Assembly (NCBI GenBank): GCA_963837585.1
Contig: CAWINX010000002.1
Location: 1 to 64,000, forward strand
Length of the DNA stretch: 64,000 bases
Direction: 5' to 3'
Source of the DNA: CAWINX01 sp963837585
GTDB lineage: Bacteria > Actinomycetota > Thermoleophilia > Solirubrobacterales > 70-9
In this document: positions 55,035 through 64,000 of the stretch, one piece after another
Numbering within the stretch: position 1 is the first letter of the stretch
Layout: each line of letters begins with the position of its first letter
Position numbers and translations under genes: made by a program
The notes under the pieces: model-generated
The model's database searches: none
Told to the model about the DNA's origin: nothing
What the model saw: the letters and a program-made list of their open reading frames with translations, nothing else

Positions 55035-56071
55035 GCGGCGAGCCAGTCTGTCGTCGGGGCGATCGTGTAGGTATGGATCAGCTTCTGGATCCAGTCGACG
55101 TCGTGAAAGGGATCGTTCGGCTCGGCGACGGTGATCCCCTGGCTGCGCATGGCAGCAATCAGGACGTCGACGACGCGCTGATGCGTCAGATCGTCGGTGT
55201 GGTCCATCACCTTCTTCAGCTCGGCCATATCCGAGTAGAGCTCGGCGTTCCAGTGGGCGAGGAACCGAATCTGCTCCGGCTGGTAGCGGTGCACTCGCTC
55301 ACCGTCGGTCAGGACATCCCACGCGTCGTCCGGCGCGTTGTAATCGAAGGTCGACCGACACTTGACGCCCTCGACGTGGCGCTCATCGGGTCGACCGACC
55401 GAGTCACCACGGTGGAACATCATCTCGTTCTGCACGACGACGCCCTTGTTCCACAATGGGTGTTCGAGCTTCTGCGGTGCTGCCAGCGGACCGGCGGGCC
55501 AGTACGTGAACGTTCCCTCTTCGCCCCGGTACCACCAGGTGATGACCTGAGCCATCTTCACGACGTAGTCCGTGAAGAGCCCGGATTTCGCCATGACGTT
55601 TTGGAACCACACGGGCGTGTTCTCGATCCGAACACCCCGGAACGTCACCGCGTCGAGATGCGCATCGCGACCCGACTCGTGCGGGCCGCAGATGTTGAAG
55701 AGCATCAGGGTCGGCTTCGCGTACTGACAGCCCCAGTACGCCTTGACCATCTCCAGGAAGCGTTCGTTGAAGAAGAGGTCGTGGAGTTCTGGGTAAAAGC
55801 ACACCGAGTTCTGACCGAAGAACCCGCGGAAGTGAGGTCCGGCGACGTCGTCAAGCGTCAGCCCGTGGTTCTCCGGCACGACACCGGTCACGGTCGCGAT
55901 CAGCTCGTCGACCGTGTCGAAGTGATGCGAGATGATCGTCGGCCATGGTCCTTCGCGCTTCACGACATCGAGCATCCGCTCGAACTCGCCGTCGCGATAC
56001 ACACCCTCGATCACCTCAGGCGGCGCGCACGGAGTCAGCACCTCGGCCAAGCGGGATTGGTAGTCGCTCAT
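55031..56071 (-). CDS. Phytanoyl-CoA dioxygenase-like protein
   Basis: A 346-residue soluble protein without a close relative I can name. AHLDAVTFRG gives an H-x-D pair, and a later FHRGDSVGRP provides a His followed by Arg. This is the facial-triad-plus-Arg pattern of Fe(II)/2-oxoglutarate oxygenases with a double-stranded beta-helix. WWYRGEEGTFTYWPAGP lies between them. Assignment to the PhyH-like group is tentative. ATG at 56071 begins the leftward operon (dioxygenase-like, TetR, enoyl-CoA hydratase, SnoaL, DegT, SDR). Confidence 0.5.
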   Translation of the reverse strand: MSDYQSRLAEVLTPCAPPEVIEGVYRDGEFERMLDVVKREGPWPTIISHHFDTVDELIATVTGVVPENHGLTLDDVAGPHFRGFFGQNSVCFYPELHDLFFNERFLEMVKAYWGCQYAKPTLMLFNICGPHESGRDAHLDAVTFRGVRIENTPVWFQNVMAKSGLFTDYVVKMAQVITWWYRGEEGTFTYWPAGPLAAPQKLEHPLWNKGVVVQNEMMFHRGDSVGRPDERHVEGVKCRSTFDYNAPDDAWDVLTDGERVHRYQPEQIRFLAHWNAELYSDMAELKKVMDHTDDLTHQRVVDVLIAAMRSQGITVAEPNDPFHDVDWIQKLIHTYTIAPTTDWLAA

Positions 56072-56115
56072 GGTCGATCTCCTCGGTCAGCGGTGGACGC
56101 CTGCTCGAACTTTAG

Positions 56116-56127
56116 AATAACGTTATT
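56116..56127. promoter_or_regulatory. Palindromic operator in divergent promoter
   Basis: AATAACGTTATT is a perfect 12-bp palindrome in an AT-rich island between the two divergent transcription units, ending 2 bp before the acyl-CoA dehydrogenase ATG. A similar site lies at 61834-61848. A TetR protein encoded in the same operon is the likely ligand. Confidence 0.65.
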
Positions 56128-56129
56128 AT

Positions 56130-57254
56130 ATGAACGGTGCCAGTGCCCAGGCCGACCTTCTCGGTCGAGTCGACCAGCTGCTGGCCAAGTACCCGGCCGC
56201 GACGACCGACGCGACCGAGTTCCTCCTCGCCCGCTACGACGCCGGACTGGCGTGGATCCCGGATCTCTCTCAACGCCAGCTCGTGGAAGCGCAGCTCCGG
56301 GCGAGCGGCGCGCCAGATCCCTTTCCTAGGAATCCGATCGCAGTCGGCATGATCGGGCCGACGATCCTGCTTCACGGAACTGACGCGCAGCACGCGAGAC
56401 ATCTGCGCCGGATGTGGGCCGGCCTCGACATCTGGTGCCAGCTGTTCTCCGAGCCGGGTTCCGGATCGGACCTCAGCTCGCTTGCGACACGCGCGGAGCC
56501 CGACGGCGACGGGTGGCTCCTCAACGGCCAGAAGGTGTGGACATCGGCCGCCGATCGCGCTCGATACGGGCTCGTCCTGGCTCGAACCGACATCGACGCG
56601 CCAAAGCGCAACGGCATCACCGCGTTCCTGCTCGACATGCAGACGCCCGGCGTGACGGTGCGGCCACTGCGGCAGATGACCGGCGACGCCGAGTTCAACG
56701 AGGTATTCCTGGAGGACGTGCGGGTTCCGGGTGACGCACGACTGGGCCCGCTCGGTGCAGGTTGGAAGGTCGCGTCGACGACGCTGATGAACGAGCGGGC
56801 CTCCATCGGCAGCGCATTCGGCGTCAGCGGCGGCGGCCCCGTCGCAGTGGCGATCGACCTCTACCGGACCCATCATCAGGGAGACCCGGTGGCACGCGAC
56901 GCGGTCACTCGGATGTACATCGAAGCCGAGCTCATCCGGCTGCTCGCGGAGCGCTCCCGTCAGCCCGGACCCGCGGGATCCGTCGTGAAGCTCTTCGGTA
57001 CGGAACACGTCCAGCGCGTGTACGAAGTGATCCTCGGGTTGCTGGGCGCCGAGGGCATGTTGTGGATCGACGACGGTGAAGGTTCGCCGTGGACACGCGG
57101 GCCGTACGTCGCGTTCCTGCGATCTCGCGCTGCGACGATCGAGGGCGGATCGTCTGAGGTCATGCGCAACATTCTCGGCGAGCAGGTCCTTGGGTTGCCG
57201 CGCGAACCGGACCCGTCCCACGGTCGCCCCTGGCGCGAGGTTCCACGCAGCTGA
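56130..57254 (+). CDS. Acyl-CoA dehydrogenase family protein
   Basis: A 374-residue flavoenzyme oxidising an acyl-CoA at C2-C3. LFSEPGSGSDLSSLATRAEP and GWLLNGQKVWTSAAD form the FAD site. MNERASIGSAFG and the C-terminal ATIEGGSSEVMRNILGEQVL follow, where the GG preceding SSE sits near the catalytic region of this class. ATG at 56130 has no ribosome-binding site and follows the operator by 2 bp, implying a leaderless mRNA or a later start. Residues 1-60 are helical as usual. Confidence 0.88.
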   Translation: MNGASAQADLLGRVDQLLAKYPAATTDATEFLLARYDAGLAWIPDLSQRQLVEAQLRASGAPDPFPRNPIAVGMIGPTILLHGTDAQHARHLRRMWAGLDIWCQLFSEPGSGSDLSSLATRAEPDGDGWLLNGQKVWTSAADRARYGLVLARTDIDAPKRNGITAFLLDMQTPGVTVRPLRQMTGDAEFNEVFLEDVRVPGDARLGPLGAGWKVASTTLMNERASIGSAFGVSGGGPVAVAIDLYRTHHQGDPVARDAVTRMYIEAELIRLLAERSRQPGPAGSVVKLFGTEHVQRVYEVILGLLGAEGMLWIDDGEGSPWTRGPYVAFLRSRAATIEGGSSEVMRNILGEQVLGLPREPDPSHGRPWREVPRS

Positions 57255-57296
57255 CCACGACACTTGAAACGCGAAGAGCACCTGCAAGGAGCGCCA

Positions 57297-57785
57297 GTGA
57301 ACAGCTTTCCTGAGTCTGAAGTTCGCGCCGCAGCGGACCACTACGTCTCCGTTCGCGAGCAGATCGAACACGGCGAAGCCCCGTGGACGGATATGGCAAC
57401 GATGTTCACCGACGACGCCGTCTTCGTCGATCCGGCATGGGGTCGAGTCGAAAGCCGGGATGGCATCCGGGATCTGTTCGCGACTGCGATGCCGGGGGTC
57501 GACTTCTCGTTCCCCATCGACTTCACGGCCGTGGCAGGCGACTGGCTGGTGGTCAAGTGGCGGCAGGTCATCCCGCGGACGCGACCCGACGGGACACCGT
57601 TCGAACAGACTGCGATCTCGCTCCTCTTGTATGGCGGGAACGGCCTCTTCAGGTTCGAGGAGGACATCCTGAACATGGCGCATGCCATCGAAGACGTGAT
57701 CGAGTCGGGATGGATGCCGGGCGACGGTTTCAACGTCCCACCTGAACACCCCGATCGCAACGCGGATCCCGATCCAACACCGTGA
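57297..57785 (+). CDS. SnoaL-like (NTF2-fold) protein, second copy
   Basis: A 162-residue NTF2-fold protein: VREQIEHGEAPWTDMATMFT, DDAVFVDPAWGRVESRDGIR, FPIDFTAVAGDWLVVKWRQV. GTG at 57297 is chosen for the AAGGAG 6 nt upstream; a TTG at 57264 is possible. It is unrelated in detail to the copy at 53106, sharing only the fold. It is co-transcribed with the acyl-CoA dehydrogenase (42-bp gap) and may act on its product. Confidence 0.72.
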   Translation: MNSFPESEVRAAADHYVSVREQIEHGEAPWTDMATMFTDDAVFVDPAWGRVESRDGIRDLFATAMPGVDFSFPIDFTAVAGDWLVVKWRQVIPRTRPDGTPFEQTAISLLLYGGNGLFRFEEDILNMAHAIEDVIESGWMPGDGFNVPPEHPDRNADPDPTP

Positions 57786-57837
57786 GCCACGAACTCGGAT
57801 CGAACGCTGAGGCGCGGGAGTCGTGCAGCCAGCATCT

Positions 57838-60483
57838 CTATCCCGCAGATGACCGCCACGAGTGTGTGCCGGCTTCAGCTTCGTGGCGCGCCCCGTCCGG
57901 AAGCACAACTTCGGCCGTCGTCCCGGGCGGGACGACGAGATCGAGCGTGAGTTCCCGGCCGCGCATCTGCCACGACACCGCGATCCGTCCGTACGGTGAA
58001 TCGTGGATCGCCTCAGCCCACGTGATCCCGCCGCCGGGTTCCGGCTGGACGAGGAAACGTCGGTACGCAGGGAAGTCGTCGACCATGCGGAGGCCGGCCG
58101 TTCGGCGATGGAGGAACGAGACGACGGCCCCCTTGCTGTAGTGGTTCAGGGAGGCATGGGGCTTGCCATCGTCGTCTATCCCCTCCCAGTCCTCCCAGAT
58201 CGTCGTCGCACCGCGATCGATCATCGCCAACCATGACGGCGGGGTGTCCTGGAACAGCAGTTCATAGGCGACGTCGTGATGGCCATGATCGGCCAGGACG
58301 TCGAGAAGGAATGGAGTGGCGAGGAACCCGGTCGTGAGGTGGGTGTCGGCTTCGCGGATCAGGGCGACCAGGCGATCCGCAACCTGTTCGCGATTCGCGT
58401 CAGGCACCATGCCGAGTGCGAGTGCCCGGACGAGCTCGGCTTGCGTATCGATCCTCAGGTCGCCGTTCGGGTCGACGAACTCGGTACGCCATGCAGCGAG
58501 CGTCCGTGCTGCTAGCTCGAGGTACCTCGCTTCGTCCTCATCTCGGTTCAGCAGGTTCGCGATGCGCGCGAGCAACGAGCTCGAAAGGTGGAGGTACTCC
58601 GTTGCGATCGGCGCGCGGTCCTGTTGGAAGAGCTCGACGAAGTCGACATCCTTCTGACCCGGCTCGCACCACTCACCCCAGTGGAAGCCGGTATCCCAGA
58701 GGAACTCCTCATGGGCCTGCGGTTCGGGATGAGCCTGTTGCCGTGAGAGATGACGACTCGATCGTGCGTTCTGCGCGGCGTACTCCACCCAACCGACCAT
58801 CGTCTGCCACATCGTGGCCAGGATGCGCTTGTCGCCGTAGGTCTGCCACATCTTCCACGGGACGATGACGCTTGCATCGCCCCAGCCCGTTGATGCCTCG
58901 AGGAAGACCTTCGCCGGATGGTCTTCCTGGTTCTCGTACGCCGGATCGGGGGCAAAGTTCCTGATGGCTCCGTCGTGCCGTTGATCCGACGCGAGGTCGC
59001 GAAGCCACTTCGTCGAGAAGCCGGCGACATCGAACAAGAACGCCGCCGTCGGAAAGAAGATCTGCCAGTCCCCCGTCCAGCCTGCGCGCTCGCGTTGGGG
59101 GCAGTCCGTGGGTATGTCGCACGCGTTGTCACGGAAGCTCCAGACTGCGGCCTCGTGCATGCGGTTGATCCGGTCATCGCTGCATCGGAACCAGCCCGTG
59201 CGGCGTAAGTCGGTGTGGACCACGATGCCCGTGACGTCGTCGCACGTGAGCGCATCCGGATGTCCCGTAACTCGGACGTACTGAAATCCCTTCGTGCTGT
59301 GCCGGGGTTCGAAAGCCTCGTCGTCGCCAGCCGAGATGACCTGGTCGGTCTGACCGCTCGAGAGCCACTCTCCGGTGTCCCACTTCTGGGGCCGGAGGTG
59401 ATCCATCGTCACGTTGCCGGTCTCGTCGACGGCTTCGCCGTACGTGAGTTCGATTGCCGTACCCTCGGGGCCGACGTTCCCAAGGCGAATCCAGCCATTG
59501 ATGTTCTGCCCGAGGTTGACCACCTGGGTATCGGCGTCGATCACGCGGACTGCGGTAGGGCGCAGCTCTTCGACCCGGCGCACCGGAGGCGCCGGCGAGG
59601 AGCAGAGGTTCGCGTTGCCGAAGTCGATGATCTGGACGGGACTCCACGAGCCGGCATCGAAGGTCGACTCCGACCAGCCTGGCTCAGCACGCCGGAAGTC
59701 GACCGTCTCTCCGTCGATGATGTCCGCGCCGAGGATGTCGCCCGTCGAATGAGTCCAGGTCGCATCCGTACCCCAAACGGTTGACGTCTCGTCGTCGTAG
59801 ACGACGTGCAGCTGTGCCAACAGGCCGACGGATCGGCCGTACATGTTGCGCTCGCGTGTATAGCCAATCTGGCCGCGCCACCATCCGTCAGAGACGACGG
59901 CGCCAAGCACGTTGTCTCCAGTCCGGAGCATCCCGGTGACGTCGTAGGTCTGCACCTGCAGGTTGTGCCGGTAGCTCGTGAACCCCGGAGTGAGCTCCAT
60001 CTCGCCGACTCGCCGACCATTGAGGTACGGCTCGTAGATCCCGTGCGCAGTCATGAAGAGCCGGGCCTGCTTCACGGTGCGATCGAGATGAACGACACCC
60101 CGCATGAGATGAGCGGGTCGGCGGATCGACGGTTCGTCGGCCGCGTCGATCGGCTCGATCCAGCGCGTTTGCCAGTCAGTCGCGTCGAGCAGGCCTGCTT
60201 CGAACCAGGACGGCTCCGACCATGCGCTCTCCCCCGCATCGGTCCAGACCTTCACTCGCCATTCCATGCGCTGACCGGAACGCAGGGCGGCCCCGTGGTG
60301 CTCCACCATGACATTGGCGTCGGACTCGACGACGCCCGAGTCCCATGATCCGACCTGCAGTCGATACGCGCGCTGCCGCACGGTCTCGACGGGCAGCTGC
60401 CACGACAGTCGGGGCATTCTGACGTCGATGCCCAGTGCGACGTCGAGATGTTCGACCCGCAACAGGGTCGGAGCTGCGGTCAC
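57838..60483 (-). CDS. Alpha-L-rhamnosidase (GH78)
   Basis: An intact 881-residue enzyme that removes terminal alpha-L-rhamnose. It has an N-terminal Ig-like/beta-sandwich domain (APTLLRVEHLDVALGIDVRM), then a jelly-roll lectin domain (YEPYLNGRRVGEMELTPGFT, YDVTGMLRTGDNVLG). The (alpha/alpha)6 catalytic barrel carries the family signature ACDIPTDCPQRERAGWTGDW, and a C-terminal beta sandwich ends in SPYGRIAVSWQMRGRELTLD. There is no signal peptide, so it works in the cytoplasm on imported substrate. GTG at 60483 overlaps the solute-binding-protein stop, coupling uptake and cleavage. Confidence 0.93.
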   Translation of the reverse strand: MTAAPTLLRVEHLDVALGIDVRMPRLSWQLPVETVRQRAYRLQVGSWDSGVVESDANVMVEHHGAALRSGQRMEWRVKVWTDAGESAWSEPSWFEAGLLDATDWQTRWIEPIDAADEPSIRRPAHLMRGVVHLDRTVKQARLFMTAHGIYEPYLNGRRVGEMELTPGFTSYRHNLQVQTYDVTGMLRTGDNVLGAVVSDGWWRGQIGYTRERNMYGRSVGLLAQLHVVYDDETSTVWGTDATWTHSTGDILGADIIDGETVDFRRAEPGWSESTFDAGSWSPVQIIDFGNANLCSSPAPPVRRVEELRPTAVRVIDADTQVVNLGQNINGWIRLGNVGPEGTAIELTYGEAVDETGNVTMDHLRPQKWDTGEWLSSGQTDQVISAGDDEAFEPRHSTKGFQYVRVTGHPDALTCDDVTGIVVHTDLRRTGWFRCSDDRINRMHEAAVWSFRDNACDIPTDCPQRERAGWTGDWQIFFPTAAFLFDVAGFSTKWLRDLASDQRHDGAIRNFAPDPAYENQEDHPAKVFLEASTGWGDASVIVPWKMWQTYGDKRILATMWQTMVGWVEYAAQNARSSRHLSRQQAHPEPQAHEEFLWDTGFHWGEWCEPGQKDVDFVELFQQDRAPIATEYLHLSSSLLARIANLLNRDEDEARYLELAARTLAAWRTEFVDPNGDLRIDTQAELVRALALGMVPDANREQVADRLVALIREADTHLTTGFLATPFLLDVLADHGHHDVAYELLFQDTPPSWLAMIDRGATTIWEDWEGIDDDGKPHASLNHYSKGAVVSFLHRRTAGLRMVDDFPAYRRFLVQPEPGGGITWAEAIHDSPYGRIAVSWQMRGRELTLDLVVPPGTTAEVVLPDGARHEAEAGTHSWRSSAG

Positions 60484-61759
60484 CGAAGCGTGAACGACTT
60501 GCTTGCCGGAACGAAGGTCGTCTCCGATCCCCCCGGCTCGTAGTTCGGGTTGATCTTGAACAGCGTGAAGACGTCTTGTGCATCAGACTTGCCGGGTCCG
60601 AACGAGCCCTTGCCTCTCGGCAGGTCAATCGTGCGCACCGAGGTGAGGCCCTTCGCGAACGTTGTGTTGTTGAGCGTCGGCCCCGCCGCCTTCGCGGCGG
60701 CGACGAACACGTCAAGGATGCCGCAGGAGTTCGTCAGGGCTACGAACCCAGTCGACTTGCCCTTCTTGTTCTCACCCGCCGGAGTCAAGACCTTGACGCC
60801 CGAAGCCTTCTGATAGATCGCACGGCACTTCTTCATCGGCTTGGAGTTGTAGATCTTCTCTTCGGTCTGGCTTCCGATGGTCTCAGCGGTCGCAAACTTG
60901 CGCAGGTCGTTCGTAAAGGCGAATGCCGCGAGGGAATCGGGGTCTGAGGCCCAAAGGTTGGGAGTGAACCCGTCCGTCGCGAAGTCGGCTGCGGGGATGT
61001 AGCTGCCCACGACGAAGACCGCGTTGATGCCGGCGTTGCGCATCTTCTCCACCAGAACCTTGTTCTGCGCCGTGGCGGCTTGCGTGTCGCTGTCGCCCGC
61101 GCTCTGCACGGCTTCGAACCGAACCTTGCCACCGGCGGCCGTGATCTGCCGCTTGGCGCTGGCGGCCAGCTTCCGGTCGACGGCGCGGAGTACAGCGCGA
61201 TCTTCTTGCCCTTCAGCTGACCGTTCTTCTTCAGCGCATCGACCAACGCTTGCGTGTTGCGCTCCGCAGTCGCGCCGGTGATTGCCCAGGGCGCCTTCGA
61301 GCGCGCAAGCCGGTCTGCGGTCTGCTGCGACCCACCGATCATGACGGTCTTGTGCTGCTCGTTGACGCAGAGCACGTTGTCGCCTTGGAGGTCACCCATC
61401 ACCGCGAACACCTTGTCGTCCTCGGTGAGCTTCGTGCACGCTGCGAGCTGACCGTCGTTACCGATCGCGCTGAACTTCGCGAAGACGAGCTGGAGCTTCC
61501 GCCCGTTGATGCCGCCGGCCTTGTTGATCGCCGCAACCTGCGCGCTCACGATCTTCTCGTAAGGGCCATGGTCGATCTTGACGACGCCGGCCTTCGCCAG
61601 GGCCTCGAGATCGATGTAGGCGTAGCCGATCTTGATCGTGCCCTTGGACACCCCGTTCGCCGGAGCCGCCGCGAACGCGGTCGACGGAGCGACGAGCGAC
61701 AGCGTGAGCGCGCCGAGTGCAATCGCACCGCAGACCCTCACCAATCGTGACGAAAGCAT
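60480..61759 (-). CDS. ABC transporter solute-binding protein (Liv/amide type), frameshifted
   Basis: A type 1 periplasmic-binding-fold protein of about 425 residues. The signal peptide begins MLSSRLVRVCGAIALGALTL and ends AFAA. GTIKIGYAYIDLEALAKAGV, AAINKAGGINGRKLQLVFAK and GDLQGDNVLCVNEQHKTVM are typical. The frame breaks near 61187 and continues VDRKLAASAKRQITAAGGKV to the end. It feeds the fused Liv-type permease/ATPase upstream; the substrate may be a rhamnoside, given the overlapping rhamnosidase. An operator-like palindrome lies 75 bp before the start. Confidence 0.85.
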
Positions 61760-61833
61760 TGAGCTACCCCCCGAGATCGCAGCACCTTCAAAGATGCGCG
61801 ATCTCACAGTATCGAACATGGTGAGTGAAGTCT

Positions 61834-61848
61834 AGTAACGTTGTTACT
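61834..61848. promoter_or_regulatory. Palindromic operator before solute-binding-protein gene
   Basis: AGTAAC-GTT-GTTACT, an inverted repeat sharing the TAACGTT core with 56116-56127. It is 75 bp upstream of the 61759 start and touches the stop of the ABC gene, so it probably controls the solute-binding protein and the rhamnosidase. Confidence 0.6.
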
Positions 61849-64000
61849 TAGTTTGGCCCCGGCACCGTCGTGGCCCGTGTTGCGCCGGCAGCCCCGCTGC
61901 GCTCGATCGCCCGATCGTCGGTCCCGAGGTACGAAGCAATCACGGCCGCGTCGTTCCGAAGCTCTTCCGGAGTCCCCTCCACGATGACCGCGCCCGCTTC
62001 AAGGCAGTACACGCGGTCACTGATGCTCATGATCAGCGGCATGTCGTGCTCGATGATGAGGACGCTCGCCCCGAGCTCTTCTCGGATCCGCACGATGAGC
62101 GGCGCGAAGGCTTCTGCTTCGCGTTGCGCAACGCCGGCCGTTGGTTCGTCGAGGCAGAGAACACGCGCGCCGACTGCGAGGAGACATGCGAGTTCGACGA
62201 TGCGCCGAGTGCCGGTCGAGAGCTCGGCGGTGAGGCGATCCGCGTACCGTCCCAGACCGAGAAAATGGATGAGTGAGAGTGCCTCGGCGTGTTGCCGCCG
62301 CTCCACGGCAAACCCTCGCGGCAGCATCGATGCCGTCGCTGCGAACCCAGTCCGGAATTGCGCCTCGAGTGCGACCTGGACCGTCTCACGCACGGAGAGG
62401 TCCGGGTAGAGCCGCGCCGATTGGAACGTCCGACCAAGTCCCGCACGTGCACGCCGCGCCGGGCTCAGTCCGCTGACGTCATGCTCTCCGACCATGATCA
62501 GACCGTCCGCAGGGACGAAACCTCCGATCGCGTTCATGAGCGTGGTCTTCCCCGCGCCGTTGGTCCCGATGAGACCGACGACCTCCCCGTCGTGCACGGT
62601 CAAGCTCACGTCGTTGACGACCATCCGTGCCCCGAAGGAGACGCTCACGTTCGACCCCGAGAGCGCGATCTCCTGGCGCTCGCCGGACGCGGCGCGACGC
62701 GCCGCCGGTCGGCGTACATCGGGAACTGCGGTCTGCTTCGCTGCAGTCTCCTGGTCCGGCAGTTTGCGCTCGACGAACGCGAACAAGGCATCCCGGGTCG
62801 AGAACCAGAGCTGAACCAGGCCGCCGGGGAAGTACATGAGCAGAACGAGCAGTCCGATGCTGCTGGTCAGCAGGGGTATGAGTGAGCTGTCGGGCCAGAA
62901 CGATGGAAGACCGACGACCCACAAGGCACCAAGGATCGGGCCGGCCACGGATCCGATGCCCCCGATCACCGCGATCGACAGCACCTGGATCGAGTCCGAG
63001 ACGGTGAACACCTCAGTGAAGCTGATGGTCGAGAGCAGGCCACCGAGCATTGCTCCGGCGAAGCCCGCTATCCCGCCTGCCAGCGCAAACGCAAGGAGCT
63101 TGGCGCGCGCCGGCGAGATCGTTGCGGCGGCAGCCGAGTCGGCATTGTCCCGCACCGCGATGAACGACCGTCCGATCCCCGATCGGCGGAGCCGAGCTAC
63201 AGACCCATCACAATGACGAGCGCGATCAAGGCTGCGTAGTAATAGACGCGCTGATCGGACAGATCGAACGGACCAATGCTGGGACGCTTGAGCAGGACGC
63301 TCGACGGATCACCACCGGACAAGAACGGCCGCGACCAGAGGTATTGCTGCGCGGCCAGCGCGAACGACAACGTCACGATCGCGAGCAAGAGACCGCGCAC
63401 GCGCAGTGCTCCGACCCCGATCACCACCGCGACGAGCGCACACAGCAGCGTCATCACGGCGACCGAGAGCAGGAACGGCACCTTCGGCAGCTCGACGACG
63501 AGACGAGTGGTGCCCCATCCGATGCCTAGGTTGTTGCCGTTGACGAGCGCGGCGGTACCAAGCGCGCCCAGCCCGGCAAAGGCCGCCTGACCGAGAGACA
63601 CCTGACCACTCCACCCGGTCAGCACCACCAACGAGACGGCGATGGCGGCCATGAGCAGGATGCGCGCGTAGAGGAACTGTCGCGACGGCTCGGTGATGAT
63701 GATCGGGACGATCACTGCGCAGAACGAGCGCGAACCCAGAGAGCAAGACTGGCAGCGCCCGGACCCACCAGAGGTTGCGAATTCGTTCTGGGACCGGCTT
63801 GACCCGCGGGGCGAACGAGAACGACGCCTCTGCGTCTTCGCGTTGACCGCGGCTGACGAACCAGACCGCGATGAGCACCACCACGAAGAGGAGTGCATCG
63901 ACAAGGCCGCTTTGCAATGGCCAGTTGTACTGGATCAGAGCTTCGCCGACGCCGATGGCGATTGCTGCTGCCATCGCACGGGGGAACGAGACCAGCCCTC
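61848..64000 (-). CDS. Fused Liv-type ABC transporter (LivH-LivM-LivG), partial, frameshifted
   Basis: Three domains are in one chain, entering from the right edge. The first is the end of a LivH-like permease (IGVGEALIQYNWPLQSGLVD). The second is a complete LivM-like permease (GWSGQVSLGQAAFAGLGALG, SFALAAQQYLWSRPFLSGGD, AVIGGIGSVAGPILGALW). The third is a LivG-like ATPase with Walker A GTNGAGKTT, Q-loop GRTFQSARLYPDL, a degenerate signature LSTGTRR, Walker B VLCLDEPTAGV and H-loop IIEHDM. Indels near 63718 and 63190 break the frame between intact segments. A LivF-like second ATPase is not in view. The partner is the solute-binding protein just downstream. Confidence 0.85.

Overview
The window is a very GC-rich actinobacterial segment. 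The codon bias, the secreted protein families, the F420-free central metabolism and the c-di-AMP riboswitch would fit a Thermoleophilia/Solirubrobacterales-type soil actinobacterium, but that placement is inference from gene style. There are no rRNA genes or CRISPR arrays and no phage structural genes.

Layout. 1-7.7 kb is a decayed zone: a frameshifted secreted beta-propeller protein, fragments of a GH76 mannanase and other genes, a broken IS481-type insertion sequence, two tRNA-Ser genes, and 1.4 kb with no recognisable gene. 7.7-17.4 kb holds tadA, a subtilisin-like protease, two metallo-beta-lactamase-fold hydrolases, a universal stress protein, a large membrane protein, and a lipid-modification pair (acyl desaturase and cyclopropane synthase) bracketed by a 72-bp inverted repeat. 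17.4-30.3 kb is a central-carbon block. tkt-tal-pgi-cydA-cydB-HAD run leftward as one apparent operon, rpiA follows, and gnd-pgl lies divergent from zwf, so nearly the whole pentose phosphate pathway sits beside cytochrome bd oxidase. 30.4-45.2 kb carries an FTR1 iron permease, recQ, a PIN toxin-antitoxin pair, two paralogous GT39-like membrane glycosyltransferases around a GH26-like secreted hydrolase, a PQQ-type propeller protein, a phosphoesterase, a c-di-AMP riboswitch driving an M23-like cell-wall hydrolase, and korAB (2-oxoacid:ferredoxin oxidoreductase). 45.3-51.6 kb is accessory: an Hcp-like secreted protein, nucleotidyltransferase debris, a flavoprotein, a second VapBC-like pair, a TetR regulator and several lineage-specific secreted proteins.

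At about 51.6 kb the character changes. A truncated short-chain dehydrogenase is joined in frame to the tail of a surface-protein gene. Everything to the right is visibly less GC-rich and functionally different: a DegT-fold enzyme with His in place of the PLP lysine, SnoaL-like proteins, enoyl-CoA hydratase, TetR, a dioxygenase-like protein, acyl-CoA dehydrogenase, a GH78 alpha-L-rhamnosidase, and a Liv-type ABC transporter whose two permeases and ATPase are fused. Two similar TAACGTT-centred palindromes lie at the divergent promoter and before the solute-binding-protein gene. They suggest one TetR-controlled programme for uptake, derhamnosylation and acyl-CoA-type catabolism of a rhamnosylated compound. 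This is the best candidate for an undescribed system. The join itself may be a genomic-island edge or an assembly chimera.

Many conserved genes (cydA, cydB, tkt, rpiA, recQ, korA and others) carry single-base frameshifts, often at homopolymers, with otherwise intact protein on both sides. I treat most as probable sequence errors and give the corrected extents. The IS transposase and the 1-5 kb fragments have so many that real decay is likely there.
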